64,000 nucleotides of DNA from Yamadazyma tenuis (taxonomy: Eukaryota > Ascomycota > Pichiomycetes > Serinales > Debaryomycetaceae): NCBI RefSeq assembly GCF_029203305.1, contig NC_089461.1:1674001-1738000 (forward strand), given 5' to 3'. This document shows positions 45,460 to 54,772 of this stretch, in pieces (position 1 is the stretch's first letter; each line of letters starts with the position of its first letter). The translations under genes were made by a program, and so were the position numbers. Under the pieces are notes generated by a model, which did not search any database, was not told where the DNA came from, and saw nothing but the letters and a program-made list of their open reading frames with translations.

Positions 45460-46503
45460 CTATTTGGAACGCTTGTAGATCTTGTTCAAGAAGGTGTAAA
45501 ACACCTGCTTTTTTAAGCCCGATGACTCGTTGATGGCCTCAATCTTGCCCTTTAATTCACCCACAATCGATTCTTCATACTCCTGGTAGATGGCTTCAAT
45601 GCCCAAATCATTGAACAATTGCTTGCACTTGGCCTCCTTGACATCATCTTTTCTGCCGTAGTTTTCTTCTAAAACCTGTCTCTGCTCAGGAGTAACCAAC
45701 TTCAACGCTTGGTTCACCACCCAAGAACACTTGTTGTCCTTGATATCGGTACCAATCTTACCAATCTGCTCCGGGGTTCCAAAACAGTCCAAGTAGTCAT
45801 CTTGAATCTGGAAGTATTCACCCAAGGGCACCAATATATCCTCTGCTTGCTTCAAGTCCTTCTCATCGGAGATTCCTGCCACAAACATTGCCAAGGCCAC
45901 CGGTAAATAGAATGAGTAGTAGGCGGTCTTGAAGATGACGATGAACGAATGCTTCTCCAACGAGAACTTGTCCAAGTCCACCACCTCTTCGTCGGCAGTT
46001 GTCAAGTCCAACAACTGGCCCAACTCGGTTTGGAACGTCACATCATGGAACAACTCCAACAAGTCCACGTAGTACGAGTCTTTCTTGAAGTACTTCTTCA
46101 ACAACACGTATATGGCACCTTCCAACATAAAGGAGTCGTTAATGGCGATGTTACCAATACCTTCTACCAAATACCAGCAGGGTTGGCCTCTTCTGGTTTT
46201 AGACTGATCCATGATATCGTCAGAAACCAAAAAAAAACCTTGTAACAACTCAATACACCAGCCCAAAACCGCCACCTTTTTATAGGTTTCGACGTCCAAA
46301 TCGGTGACCTTTTGGTTGGTTAAAATGCAGTAAGTATCAACAACTGATAAACCTCTGTTCAATTTTCCACCGGGAGTGTTGTAGTTTAATGACCTTTCAT
46401 ACCACTCGATAGCCTCGGCAGGCATCTTGTAGTCCGTCAAGATCTGTCTCAACTCGACCACCAACTCGTCGAACACTTTAATGAATTGTTCTTTAGAAGA
46501 CAT
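45460..46503 (-). CDS. ERG20: farnesyl pyrophosphate synthase Erg20
   Basis: The 347-residue protein has both Asp-rich motifs of short-chain prenyl synthases: [18 protein letters not shown] near residue 98 and QDDYLDCFG near 234. The two bulky residues before the first motif (FFLVSDD) are typical of farnesyl-length product control. It condenses IPP with DMAPP and GPP to give FPP for sterols, dolichol, heme A and prenylation. The C-terminus ends KIYKRSK, as in yeasts. The length is standard. Confidence 0.96.
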   Translation of the reverse strand: MSSKEQFIKVFDELVVELRQILTDYKMPAEAIEWYERSLNYNTPGGKLNRGLSVVDTYCILTNQKVTDLDVETYKKVAVLGWCIELLQGFFLVSDDIMDQSKTRRGQPCWYLVEGIGNIAINDSFMLEGAIYVLLKKYFKKDSYYVDLLELFHDVTFQTELGQLLDLTTADEEVVDLDKFSLEKHSFIVIFKTAYYSFYLPVALAMFVAGISDEKDLKQAEDILVPLGEYFQIQDDYLDCFGTPEQIGKIGTDIKDNKCSWVVNQALKLVTPEQRQVLEENYGRKDDVKEAKCKQLFNDLGIEAIYQEYEESIVGELKGKIEAINESSGLKKQVFYTFLNKIYKRSK

Positions 46504-46644
46504 GTTTGTAGAATTTCTTTCAACTCGTCGTCGCTCGCTTCTCGTTTCTTGGAGAAAAAGACCATATTTATACGAGGCTACTCAAACGGATGCAAAAATT
46601 GATTTTCCTATATAGATTTAATGTACATTTACAAATCCAGATGG

Positions 46645-47874
46645 CTATCTTCTGGTTCTCTTGCTCTTTCCAGGTCTCTTTTGCTTCATTTTCTTTGAAG
46701 AAAAATCGGAGATATCTGCCGAAGACTTGGCATCGTTCTTTCTCAGGCCTGCCTTCTTTCCACCAAACCCATACTTGGAGTTCTTGGCCACTCTTTTACC
46801 ATTGGGCTTGTGTCTCTTGGAATCCCCACCTCTGCTCTCTTCTCTGGTGGCTTCTTCCAAAGCGATTTGGAAATCGTCTTCACCTGCAAGCTCGTTGTTG
46901 GCTCTTCTTTTCTTCAAAGATTTAACCTTTTCCAACGTATCTCTCTTTTGTTTGGCTCTTTCTTGTAAGGTTTCGTGTTGCACTTGCTTACCAAACTTCT
47001 TCAACAGTCTCTGCCTCTTGGCTTCTTCACTGGCTTTTTTATTGGCGGCTTCCGTCAATAGTTTGTTCTTTAACTTATCCATATGCTCATCACTCTTGAC
47101 CATTTCAGCAAAGTAGTCCATGGGACGGGAAAATGCAACCTTCAACTTCAATAAGTTGGCTCTACCTTGTTTGGTGGCGTCCAATCCTTGTTTGTAGAAT
47201 GCAAGTTCTCTTTCGGTATCGTCATAAATATCGCTGATTCCAACTTCAGTCTTTTCTTCGCTGACAATAGACTGGTGTTCGACAAACGAGTGTTTTTTCC
47301 AGGGCAACTGGACACGAGCAAGAGACTCCTTCAATGCGGCGACGTTGTTGATGGTCAACTTGGTGTAGGGGACCACATCGGCATCTGAATCGACTTCGAC
47401 GTCTGAGAACGGAACATCTTCTTCTTCCTCTGCGTCTTTTTCCTCTGCGTCTTCTTCCTCTGCTTCTTCTTCCTCTGCACCTTCTTCCTCTGCTTCTTCG
47501 AGTTCGCTGTCACTTTCGCTTTCACCTAATCTGTTGATGTCCAACTCTTCGTCTTCCTCGTCAGAACCCTCTTCGGCTTCAGCATCGAGGAAACCTTCCT
47601 CCTCTTCCTCGTCGTCTTCTTGCACTGGTTTCAGCTTCTTTAACTTTCTTTGCTCTTTCTTTGACAAGGCTTCACTCTGGTAGTCATCTTGTTCTTTCTT
47701 CGACTTGGCCTTCACCTTGTCTTTCTTGTCCCGCTTCTGCACTTTTGGTACTGGGACCTCTGGTTCTTCTGCTTCCACAATCACCTTCTTAACAGGCTTT
47801 GATCTGGACTTATCTATGGACTCCAACAACTTATGGGCATCTAATTGCGTCTTTAATGTCCCCCTTTTACCCAT
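46645..47874 (-). CDS. EBP2: ribosome biogenesis protein Ebp2
   Basis: A 409-residue protein with an acidic Glu/Asp-rich N-terminal half (about 75-185) and a conserved C-terminal domain: SDIYDDTERELAFYKQGLDA, FSRPMDYFAEMVKSDEHMDK, and a basic end (KKMKQKRPGKSKRTRR). Ebp2 acts in nucleolar 27SA pre-rRNA processing for the 60S subunit. I chose the ATG at 47874 (MGKRGTLK); the 74-codon upstream extension starts at a TTG and overlaps the mannosyltransferase end. Antisense ORFs mirror the acidic repeats. Confidence 0.92.
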   Translation of the reverse strand: MGKRGTLKTQLDAHKLLESIDKSRSKPVKKVIVEAEEPEVPVPKVQKRDKKDKVKAKSKKEQDDYQSEALSKKEQRKLKKLKPVQEDDEEEEEGFLDAEAEEGSDEEDEELDINRLGESESDSELEEAEEEGAEEEEAEEEDAEEKDAEEEEDVPFSDVEVDSDADVVPYTKLTINNVAALKESLARVQLPWKKHSFVEHQSIVSEEKTEVGISDIYDDTERELAFYKQGLDATKQGRANLLKLKVAFSRPMDYFAEMVKSDEHMDKLKNKLLTEAANKKASEEAKRQRLLKKFGKQVQHETLQERAKQKRDTLEKVKSLKKRRANNELAGEDDFQIALEEATREESRGGDSKRHKPNGKRVAKNSKYGFGGKKAGLRKNDAKSSADISDFSSKKMKQKRPGKSKRTRR

Positions 47875-48026
47875 TCTATGATATAGTTCAAGCTTTGTGA
47901 GAGATGAGATGAGAAGAAAATCTTTTTGACTGAAAAGTTCCCATCGCGCACTACTGAGGGTCGAGTTTTTGCAGTCATTATCGTTAATATATATATGCTT
48001 GTTTATATGTGTTGGAGGGCCTTCAC

Positions 48027-49316
48027 TCAAAGGATGTAGTCGACCTCGTTGAGAAATTTCTTCCCGGATCCATACCGCCACCACCGACTCAAACAACTGA
48101 ATACCTGGACGTCGTACGGGGTGGTTAACACTTCTCCATCATGTCCCGAAGTTTTACAAATACACCTCTTTTGACTGATCAAGTCCTTCAGGGTAGGACA
48201 CGCCATATAAGGAGGATGGTAGTAGCCGATATCATCGAAATGGTGAATCAGGTTTTTGTCGGCCAAAAGGTTTAACCCGATCGAATGCACAGGGGCATCT
48301 CCCCATCTTTCATAGTAGAACCCTCCAGATTGGTCCAAAAACTCAAAGAACTTGGAGTAAGCCTCAGACCTCCAGAAGTTGAGACTGCCAATCTCAAAGT
48401 TCGACCAGAAATGACACAAGTTGTACTCGGATGAGGAATTAACCATGGGTACATGATAGTTAAGATCGACCTCACGGCTAGTGATGAACTCAAGTGAGTT
48501 ATTGGGATGGATTAGATCAGGGTAAGCCTCTATGAACTTTTCCACCGTGGGCCAGAGAGTCGGAATGGTGTTCTCATATTCGTGAATGGTGGTGACAAAA
48601 CCGTAGACCTTATTATTTTCACGAAGAAATTTGAAGGGATCATGTTGAAAGTCACACAAGTACTCGACGTCAGGCTCTACTCGAAAGTACCAGTCATAGT
48701 TGAGCAATCTCTTTTGTTTGAAGAAGAAGCCCGAGTTGAAGTGACACATATTTCGGTATGATCTGCTGCCACCATAGATTACATCTTTGTTGGACTTCTT
48801 GAGATTCTCTTCAAGCTTAATGGTATCTATGAACGAAGGGGGCTCCCAGTCTTCTTCAGGAATGAGCTCGTAGTATGTCTTCCCGCTGGCCATCAAGGTT
48901 GTTTGTTCCTTGAACTCCTGGGTGAATGGTACGTCATTTAAGAACACCCATGGGTACTGGTAGTCTTTGTTGAATCTGTCTTCCAACGACCTCATTGAAC
49001 TCAATGCTCCTTCGAGCTCTTCGTTCCGCACAAGCATAACAATCGTGGCATTTTCTCCGCCGATTTGGTCTCTGTTTCGGCCTCCCATTGGGAAACTAAG
49101 GTATGAGTTTGAAGATAGCTTGGGTGCTCTCTTCTTCAAGATATCTATATTCGTCAAGTCCTGGCCGCTCAACCCACTCAAGTGCCGAAGAGCCTCACGT
49201 GTACCACCGTTGCCAGTGAGCGTGGTGTATACGTAGTAGTAGTACGTGGACGTTACCGCTATTAGTATGGATAGGAAAACGAACTTCATGGTGAATGAGA
49301 AGAATTTGATTCGCAT
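48027..49316 (-). CDS. KRE2/MNT1-family alpha-1,2-mannosyltransferase
   Basis: The 429-residue type II membrane protein has a short cytosolic N-terminus, a membrane anchor at about 10-30, a stem, then the GT15 catalytic domain. Motifs include NATIVMLVRNEELEGALSSM, the metal-binding EPDVEY, the nucleophile region YNLCHFWSNFEIG, and GGFYYERWGDAPVHS. It adds alpha-1,2-mannose to O- and N-glycans in the Golgi. Which KTR/MNT paralogue it is cannot be told. Starts at 49316 or 49289 are both ATG. The KRE9 stop codon is only 30 bp upstream on the same strand. Confidence 0.92.
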   Translation of the reverse strand: MRIKFFSFTMKFVFLSILIAVTSTYYYYVYTTLTGNGGTREALRHLSGLSGQDLTNIDILKKRAPKLSSNSYLSFPMGGRNRDQIGGENATIVMLVRNEELEGALSSMRSLEDRFNKDYQYPWVFLNDVPFTQEFKEQTTLMASGKTYYELIPEEDWEPPSFIDTIKLEENLKKSNKDVIYGGSRSYRNMCHFNSGFFFKQKRLLNYDWYFRVEPDVEYLCDFQHDPFKFLRENNKVYGFVTTIHEYENTIPTLWPTVEKFIEAYPDLIHPNNSLEFITSREVDLNYHVPMVNSSSEYNLCHFWSNFEIGSLNFWRSEAYSKFFEFLDQSGGFYYERWGDAPVHSIGLNLLADKNLIHHFDDIGYYHPPYMACPTLKDLISQKRCICKTSGHDGEVLTTPYDVQVFSCLSRWWRYGSGKKFLNEVDYIL

Positions 49317-49346
49317 TTTCGTGGCTGCTAAATTACAATATTACAA

Positions 49347-50204
49347 TTACCTACTACTGCCACGCGAGTGGGAGTGGCTCTGTCTCCAAAAAGGACTCTG
49401 GACTCTCTCCAGAGGGTTATAGTGTTTATGGGTTGTATGGATACCTTCCACAGTATTAGAAGGTGAGAAGATAGTGTATGTGTGGGGCTGGGTGACCGTA
49501 TACTCGACGTCTGGAGCATTTCCTGGAGACTTGAACGGATTCTTGGTGTCCGCTGAAACGCTGGCCGTCCACCGAGCCGTCTTCCATACACTAGAAACGT
49601 ACGGTTGCATTGGGGCATACCGTACCTTTCCTGTTTGCAGCGCATACGGTATAGTATAGAACTTGTTGAGTTCAACCGAGGTCGTGGGTCCAATGGAGCC
49701 AGTAGTTTGTGGAGGTGGTGGGTCATCCATAGAGCCATGGAACAAACTGGTTTGTTTTCCTGTCATTCCCGCCAAATGAAACCGTTGACTGAAATGAAGA
49801 GTGAATTGGTTCTTGCCATAGTAAGACATGATTTGTAAGTAGTAAAGGCCATCATCGGTCGCTGAGTCTTTGATGGACACGGTTGTTTGCCAGTTTCTAT
49901 TACTTCCCTTTCCTTCCACCGAAAGGTCTCCCAAATGAACACTTTGGTTGACAATTGTGATAAGGGTGATATTATCGTTGGGACCCGCGCAGAGGCCAAT
50001 CGACAACTGTTTGATGTCCTCTATCTTGGGCACGGTATTATCTTCTATGAACATGACCTGGATGTCAATGAGCCCTTGGTGGTTCGGTGAGTATGTTTGG
50101 TTTCTGTCTGGGGTCAATAGGGCCACGTCTGCTGAGACTTGGAGTATCAACAGGAAAAAGATGAGGAGGAACGGGAACATAGAAGAAGTGGAGCGGGAGG
50201 ACAT
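49347..50204 (-). CDS. KRE9: KRE9/KNH1-family secreted protein for beta-1,6-glucan
   Basis: The 285-residue protein has a signal peptide (about 1-25, PFLLIFFLLILQVSA) followed by DVALLTPDRNQTYSPNH, the N-terminal Ig-like domain of Kre9/Knh1. It also has GLYYLQIMSYYG and KVRYAPMQPYVSSVWKTARW, typical of the C-terminal Kre9 domain. The tail ends with basic SHSHSRGSSR. Kre9 is an extracellular/secretory-pathway protein needed for cell-wall beta-1,6-glucan. Several N-glycosylation sites occur. Kre9 and Knh1 are not separable here. Confidence 0.85.
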   Translation of the reverse strand: MSSRSTSSMFPFLLIFFLLILQVSADVALLTPDRNQTYSPNHQGLIDIQVMFIEDNTVPKIEDIKQLSIGLCAGPNDNITLITIVNQSVHLGDLSVEGKGSNRNWQTTVSIKDSATDDGLYYLQIMSYYGKNQFTLHFSQRFHLAGMTGKQTSLFHGSMDDPPPPQTTGSIGPTTSVELNKFYTIPYALQTGKVRYAPMQPYVSSVWKTARWTASVSADTKNPFKSPGNAPDVEYTVTQPHTYTIFSPSNTVEGIHTTHKHYNPLERVQSPFWRQSHSHSRGSSR

Positions 50205-50613
50205 GTGAATGAAGTGTTTGGGTCGGTGACGGGAGAATTTGAGTCAGCGAAGGAAGTATTCAGGGAATTGAGATCTGTGACATACCATTTCTGAGATGCT
50301 GGAAGTAACATCAACTTGCATTCAACAAATTAAAACACCACCAACCGAAAAGCCCTCACCAAAAGGTTGGTCCAAATACAAATATTAATACAAGGTAACC
50401 ATAACTGCTTTCCTTTATATGTGCCCCAAACACCCGTATGCTACCATTTCGAAGCTTGCAGCCAATGGAAAGGTCCGTGCGCGCACCAGTTTTCCCGCTT
50501 CGCCAGCCCTCCAATGAGAAATGCGCAAAACTAATTACCAATTGAAGTGCTATATTTTGAGAAAAATTTAACCTCTCACAACTCAGGTTTCAAAATACAG
50601 ATATCTATTTATT
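50205..50613. promoter_or_regulatory. divergent KRE9/complex I promoter with CCAAT box
   Basis: A 409-bp gap. TCCAATGAG contains CCAATGA at 50511-50517, 97 bp upstream of the complex I ATG. It matches the CCAATNA form. A further CCAATGG is at 50462-50468. No gene was seen. Confidence 0.45.
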
Positions 50614-52092
50614 ATGCTTCGTAACTTGAGGATACAACCAACTGCAAACAACGGGTTGCGTGGGTTACGTCGCTTGGCCACTATCGCCGATGCATCGGTC
50701 AATCCCAACAGAACCCACGGAGGTTTAAAGGATCAGGATCGTATCTTCCAAAATGTTTATGGTAAATATGGACATGATATCAAATCCGCCCAAAAAATGG
50801 GAGATTGGTACAAAACCAAAGAAATCATATTGAAGGGTGACAAGTGGATCATTGACGAGATGAAAAAGTCCGGATTAAGAGGAAGAGGTGGTGCTGGATT
50901 TCCTTCTGGTCTCAAATGGTCGTTTATGAATCCTCCAGGATGGGAAAAGAATGCTGGTCCCAGGTATTTGGTAGTCAACGCTGATGAAGGTGAACCAGGT
51001 ACTTGTAAAGACAGAGAAATCATTAGAAAAGACCCTCACAAGTTGGTGGAAGGATGTTTATTGGCTGGTAGAGGAATGAATGCCACTGCTGCTTACATCT
51101 ATATCAGAGGAGAGTTCTACAACGAAGCCAACGTCTTACAGGAAGCCATTAACGAGGCGTACGCAGCCGGATTTTTGGGTAAAGACGCTTGTGGCTCGGG
51201 CTACCCGTTTGATGTGTACATTCATCGTGGTATGGGAGCTTATGTATGTGGTGAAGAAACTGCATTGATCGAGTCTATCGAAGGTAAGGCCGGAAAGCCA
51301 AGATTGAAGCCTCCATTCCCAGCCGGAGTAGGATTGTTTGGTAGACCCACCACCGTTGCCAACGTGGAAACTGTTGCCGTTGCCCCAACTATCTTGAGAA
51401 GAGGAGGAGACTGGTTTGCTGGATTTGGCCGTGAAAGAAACGCTGGTACCAAGTTGTTTTGTATTTCTGGTCATGTCAACGAGCCATGTACGGTTGAAGA
51501 AGAAATGTCGATTCCTTTAAAAGAGTTGTTGGAAAAGCATTGTGGAGGTGTCAAAGGAGGTTGGGATAACTTACTCGGAGTGGTTCCTGGTGGTTCTTCT
51601 GTTCCAATCATGCCCATCGACGTGTGTGAAAATGTGTTGATGGACTATGATGCTTTGAGAGATGTGGGATCAGGTTTGGGTACGGCTGCCGTCATTGTGA
51701 TGAACAAGCAAACTGATATCATCAGAGCCATTCAAAGATTCTCTGCCTTCTACAAGCACGAATCTTGTGGGCAATGTACTCCATGTCGTGAAGGTACTAC
51801 CTGGTTGAACAGTATGATGGACAGATTTGTCATTGGACAAGCCAAAGAAAGAGAGATTGATATGATTTATGAATTAACCAAAGAGATCGAGGGTCATACC
51901 ATTTGTGCCTTGGGAGATGCTGCTGCTTGGCCAGTTCAAGGGTTGATCAAGTCTTTCAGACCGGTGATGGTTGACAGAATCAATCAGTTCAATGAGAAGC
52001 ATCCCGACGTGGGATACGGTGGATGGGTCAAGTCCGGTAAGACGTTGGACGGGAAAGTGGTGGACAACCCCATGCCAGCTTCCCATCATTAA
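50614..52092 (+). CDS. NDH51: mitochondrial complex I 51-kDa flavoprotein subunit (NDUFV1/NuoF)
   Basis: The 492-residue protein has a mitochondrial presequence (first about 25 residues, Arg-rich). It then shows the NADH/FMN-binding motif [17 protein letters not shown] near 88-105, GEEGALIES-like GEETALIES, and the [4Fe-4S] cluster N3 ligands in [13 protein letters not shown] near 385-395, with the fourth Cys in [10 protein letters not shown]. It oxidises NADH and passes electrons via FMN into complex I. Its presence rules out Saccharomyces-type yeasts, which lost complex I. The length and motifs look intact. Confidence 0.96.
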   Translation: MLRNLRIQPTANNGLRGLRRLATIADASVNPNRTHGGLKDQDRIFQNVYGKYGHDIKSAQKMGDWYKTKEIILKGDKWIIDEMKKSGLRGRGGAGFPSGLKWSFMNPPGWEKNAGPRYLVVNADEGEPGTCKDREIIRKDPHKLVEGCLLAGRGMNATAAYIYIRGEFYNEANVLQEAINEAYAAGFLGKDACGSGYPFDVYIHRGMGAYVCGEETALIESIEGKAGKPRLKPPFPAGVGLFGRPTTVANVETVAVAPTILRRGGDWFAGFGRERNAGTKLFCISGHVNEPCTVEEEMSIPLKELLEKHCGGVKGGWDNLLGVVPGGSSVPIMPIDVCENVLMDYDALRDVGSGLGTAAVIVMNKQTDIIRAIQRFSAFYKHESCGQCTPCREGTTWLNSMMDRFVIGQAKEREIDMIYELTKEIEGHTICALGDAAAWPVQGLIKSFRPVMVDRINQFNEKHPDVGYGGWVKSGKTLDGKVVDNPMPASHH

Positions 52093-52368
52093 TCATATTC
52101 ACTTTCCTTCCTACCCTATTTAAAACTGCATAGATACTATATAATCGCTTTCGTGTTGTCATGGAGGTTGTATACATTATTAAATATATTTTAGAACTAT
52201 AATGTTGTTGGTATGGCGACACCACCAAAGGGATATCTATTCAGAATCCCCTATACTTGTATCGGTTAAACCCGTTTGGAGCCGTGAGCCGTGAATCTTG
52301 AGCAGCTTATCGGAGTTTTTTCTGCGCGCCTCATCTTCGAAAAATTTCACCACTTAACTCTCTAAACA

Positions 52369-53376
52369 ATGCAATTGAAACAGTGGTTCGCCGTCGTGCT
52401 TGTGTCGATGACTACCGTGGTTGCATTGGTCGGGGATGCTACTCCTGGAGCCTCCAACCAACTCGAGGATACAGAAAACCCCGCTGATATAAAGTTCACC
52501 AATGTTGATCTCGACAGTGGGAAAGCTGCCAGTAATTTAGGGGTCCGTCCACTTGAAGATTCTGACAATGATCCAACCCCCGGCCACGCCAAGTTGCCCT
52601 TGTCTTCACAACCGCTTGCTTTCGAGCTTGAAGAGGAGGCTGCCGACGAACCCAGAGAGCCATATGACTCGTTTATCATGTCTGTGTCGATGATTATTGT
52701 TTCTGAAATCGGTGACAAGACGTTTTTGATAGCAGCGTTGATGGCAATGAAGAATTCTCGTGCCGTGGTGTTTGCGGCTGCATTCTCTTCGTTGGCCATC
52801 ATGACCGTGTTGTCGGGAGTGGTGGGCCACGCGTTACCAGCTTTGATTTCAAAGCGGGTTACTCAGTTTTTGGCGTCAGTGTTGTTCATTGTATTTGGTC
52901 TCAAGTTGATGAGAGAAGGATTGAGCATGTCCAAAGACATCGGTGTAGACGAGGAGTTGGCAGAGGTGGAAGAAGAGATTCGTGCTCAGAACATCAACTC
53001 TCACATGGAAAATGCTGAGTCTGGAGGTGTTTCTACCTTCACCAAATCTTGGTACCTGAAGGGGGTCGAACAGTTCAACGATTTGGCCGCCTTCTTATTG
53101 TCACCGGTATTCATCCAGGTGTTTGTGATGACGTTTTTGGGTGAATGGGGAGACAGATCACAAATTGCAACCATTGCATTGGCAGCCGGATCAGATTATT
53201 GGTATGTCATCATTGGAGCCATCATCGGTCACGGGGTGTGTACATTTGCAGCCTGTGCCGGAGGTAAGTTGTTGGCCAAAAAGATCTCCATGAGAACCGT
53301 CACGTTGGGAGGGGCTATAGCCTTCTTTGTGTTCTCCATCTTGTATTTGTACGAGGCTGTATATGGATTTGAGTAG
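52369..53376 (+). CDS. GDT1: Golgi calcium/manganese transporter Gdt1 (UPF0016)
   Basis: The 335-residue protein has an N-terminal signal/anchor (about 1-22), a hydrophilic lumenal segment, and six further membrane helices in two repeats. Each repeat carries the family motif E-x-G-D-[KR]-[TS]: SEIGDKTF near 112 and GEWGDRSQIAT near 257. An acidic cytosolic loop separates the repeats (ELAEVEEEIRAQ). Gdt1/TMEM165 supplies Mn2+ and Ca2+ to the Golgi for glycosylation. It converges with MED8, with 39 bp between the stop codons. Confidence 0.94.
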   Translation: MQLKQWFAVVLVSMTTVVALVGDATPGASNQLEDTENPADIKFTNVDLDSGKAASNLGVRPLEDSDNDPTPGHAKLPLSSQPLAFELEEEAADEPREPYDSFIMSVSMIIVSEIGDKTFLIAALMAMKNSRAVVFAAAFSSLAIMTVLSGVVGHALPALISKRVTQFLASVLFIVFGLKLMREGLSMSKDIGVDEELAEVEEEIRAQNINSHMENAESGGVSTFTKSWYLKGVEQFNDLAAFLLSPVFIQVFVMTFLGEWGDRSQIATIALAAGSDYWYVIIGAIIGHGVCTFAACAGGKLLAKKISMRTVTLGGAIAFFVFSILYLYEAVYGFE

Positions 53377-53415
53377 ACACTGCGTTAATGCTTAATTTAT
53401 ATTATACAACCGTAG

Positions 53416-54081
53416 CTATTCGATTTTCCCCTGGCACATAAACTTCAAAACCTGGTTGGGATGTAGTGCCTTCTTACCAGTGGTGACACCCATTTCCACA
53501 TCTTCTCGTTGTCTCTCTGCTTCCTTTTTGGCCAGAGCCTCCTTTTTCCCTTCTTCAGTCTCGAGATACTCGAGCTCCTCCGTCGACAAAAACCCGTAGA
53601 ATTGGAAGTCCTCCTTGATCTCTTGGATCTTGGCCGAGCACCATTGGGAGAATTCATCGTCAGCTTGACTGTTGATATTGAGAGACTTGCTGTGCTCAAT
53701 GGCTTCATCTATCCATTTTTCCACCTCTGGCAACGGCTTCTTCCGCAAAAGCGTGGTGGCGAGCCCCTCATGCTGGGAGGTTGGAAACAATGGGAGCGGG
53801 TATGCGTTGGTGTGGTCCAAGATGTCCTGGTTGTTTTCTAGGATGCTGGTGATCGAGTGGAGCTGGGTGATAAGAACATGGAATTGGCTTTGGAACTGGC
53901 CATACGTGGGCAACCGCGTCTTTCCTGTGAACCTTATATTGTAGTTTATCTGGTCAGAGAGCTTTCTGAGTGATATATGGACCTGGTTTAACCTGTTTCT
54001 TGTAGCTTCTAGGGAGTCCATGGTGGGCTTAAGCTCGAGAAATTGGTCGCGAAAAATCCACCACTTATCCTCAGATGCCAT
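53416..54081 (-). CDS. MED8: Mediator head subunit Med8
   Basis: The 221-residue protein matches Med8: LEATRNRLNQVHISLRKLSD, LPTYGQFQSQFHVLITQLHS, then YPLPLFPTSQHEGLATTLLRKKPLPEVEKW (given here only as the region at about residues 95-123), and a C-terminal helix ALHPNQVLKFMCQGKIE that tethers Med18. Med8 belongs to the Mediator head and contacts Pol II and TFIID. The first ATG at 54081 overlaps the divergent gene's ATG in a shared CATG. A second in-frame ATG at 54021, just before the conserved region, is an alternative start. Confidence 0.9.
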   Translation of the reverse strand: MASEDKWWIFRDQFLELKPTMDSLEATRNRLNQVHISLRKLSDQINYNIRFTGKTRLPTYGQFQSQFHVLITQLHSITSILENNQDILDHTNAYPLPLFPTSQHEGLATTLLRKKPLPEVEKWIDEAIEHSKSLNINSQADDEFSQWCSAKIQEIKEDFQFYGFLSTEELEYLETEEGKKEALAKKEAERQREDVEMGVTTGKKALHPNQVLKFMCQGKIE

Positions 54082-54679
54082 GATTCGTAAGAACTATAGT
54101 TTGGCAGCCGAGCTCAAAAAGCAGGAGAGTAAGAAGCAGAACAAGATACGGGCCCGCCAGAAGCAACAGCACAGCTTGGATAAATTGAAAAACACCGATC
54201 CCATAGCTCTTTATAAGAAGATTCAGAGACTCAAGGAGAACTCTCTAGACAAACAGGATAAGTATCTCAAAGGCTTGGAGGCAGACTGGCAGTTCATTCT
54301 CAAGAACGGGCTCCACAAGGACAAAGTTGAAGGTTTCTTAAAGACAGTTGAAAAGGAGCTGGCTGAAAGGGAAGTACTACGAAACAAGCTTTGGGGTCTG
54401 CAATCGGTATACTTCAACCCTGAGTTGAACCCTTTGGGAAAGGTTCCCGACCCTCAGAGACTACCACCGGGTATAACTACACCCATTGGGAACCATACTC
54501 TCCCGCTAAAACCAACTTTAAAAAAGACATATGCTCCCGATCCCATAATCGAGCAGCTCAACATTACACCACCAGAAGGTGCACCACCTCAATTCTATAA
54601 ACAAGTCTACAACACCGGCAGACACCACGTCACGAGCATCGAATCCGATGACCCCCCGAAACGATTTCGCCTGCTTTAG
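54080..54679 (+). CDS. WBP11-family splicing protein
   Basis: The 199-residue protein begins with a basic helix (AELKKQESKKQNKIRARQKQ) and the segment LKNTDPIALYKKIQRL. It then has a coiled region and a Pro-rich part (QRLPPGITTP, TPPEGAPPQFY) ending PPKRFRLL. This order resembles the WW-domain-binding protein 11 N-terminal domain, whose members bind PQBP1-type proteins and act in pre-mRNA splicing. The match is recognisable but not strong. An in-frame ATG 60 bp upstream (54020) would extend it antisense to MED8. RIM2 converges. Confidence 0.65.
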   Translation: MIRKNYSLAAELKKQESKKQNKIRARQKQQHSLDKLKNTDPIALYKKIQRLKENSLDKQDKYLKGLEADWQFILKNGLHKDKVEGFLKTVEKELAEREVLRNKLWGLQSVYFNPELNPLGKVPDPQRLPPGITTPIGNHTLPLKPTLKKTYAPDPIIEQLNITPPEGAPPQFYKQVYNTGRHHVTSIESDDPPKRFRLL

Positions 54680-54772
54680 GTTTGTGTATATTAGTGTACA
54701 GTAGAAAACCATACATACATTACAATGCTATTTACAAGGGTAAGATCATAAATATTATAGACAAGAGTGCCA

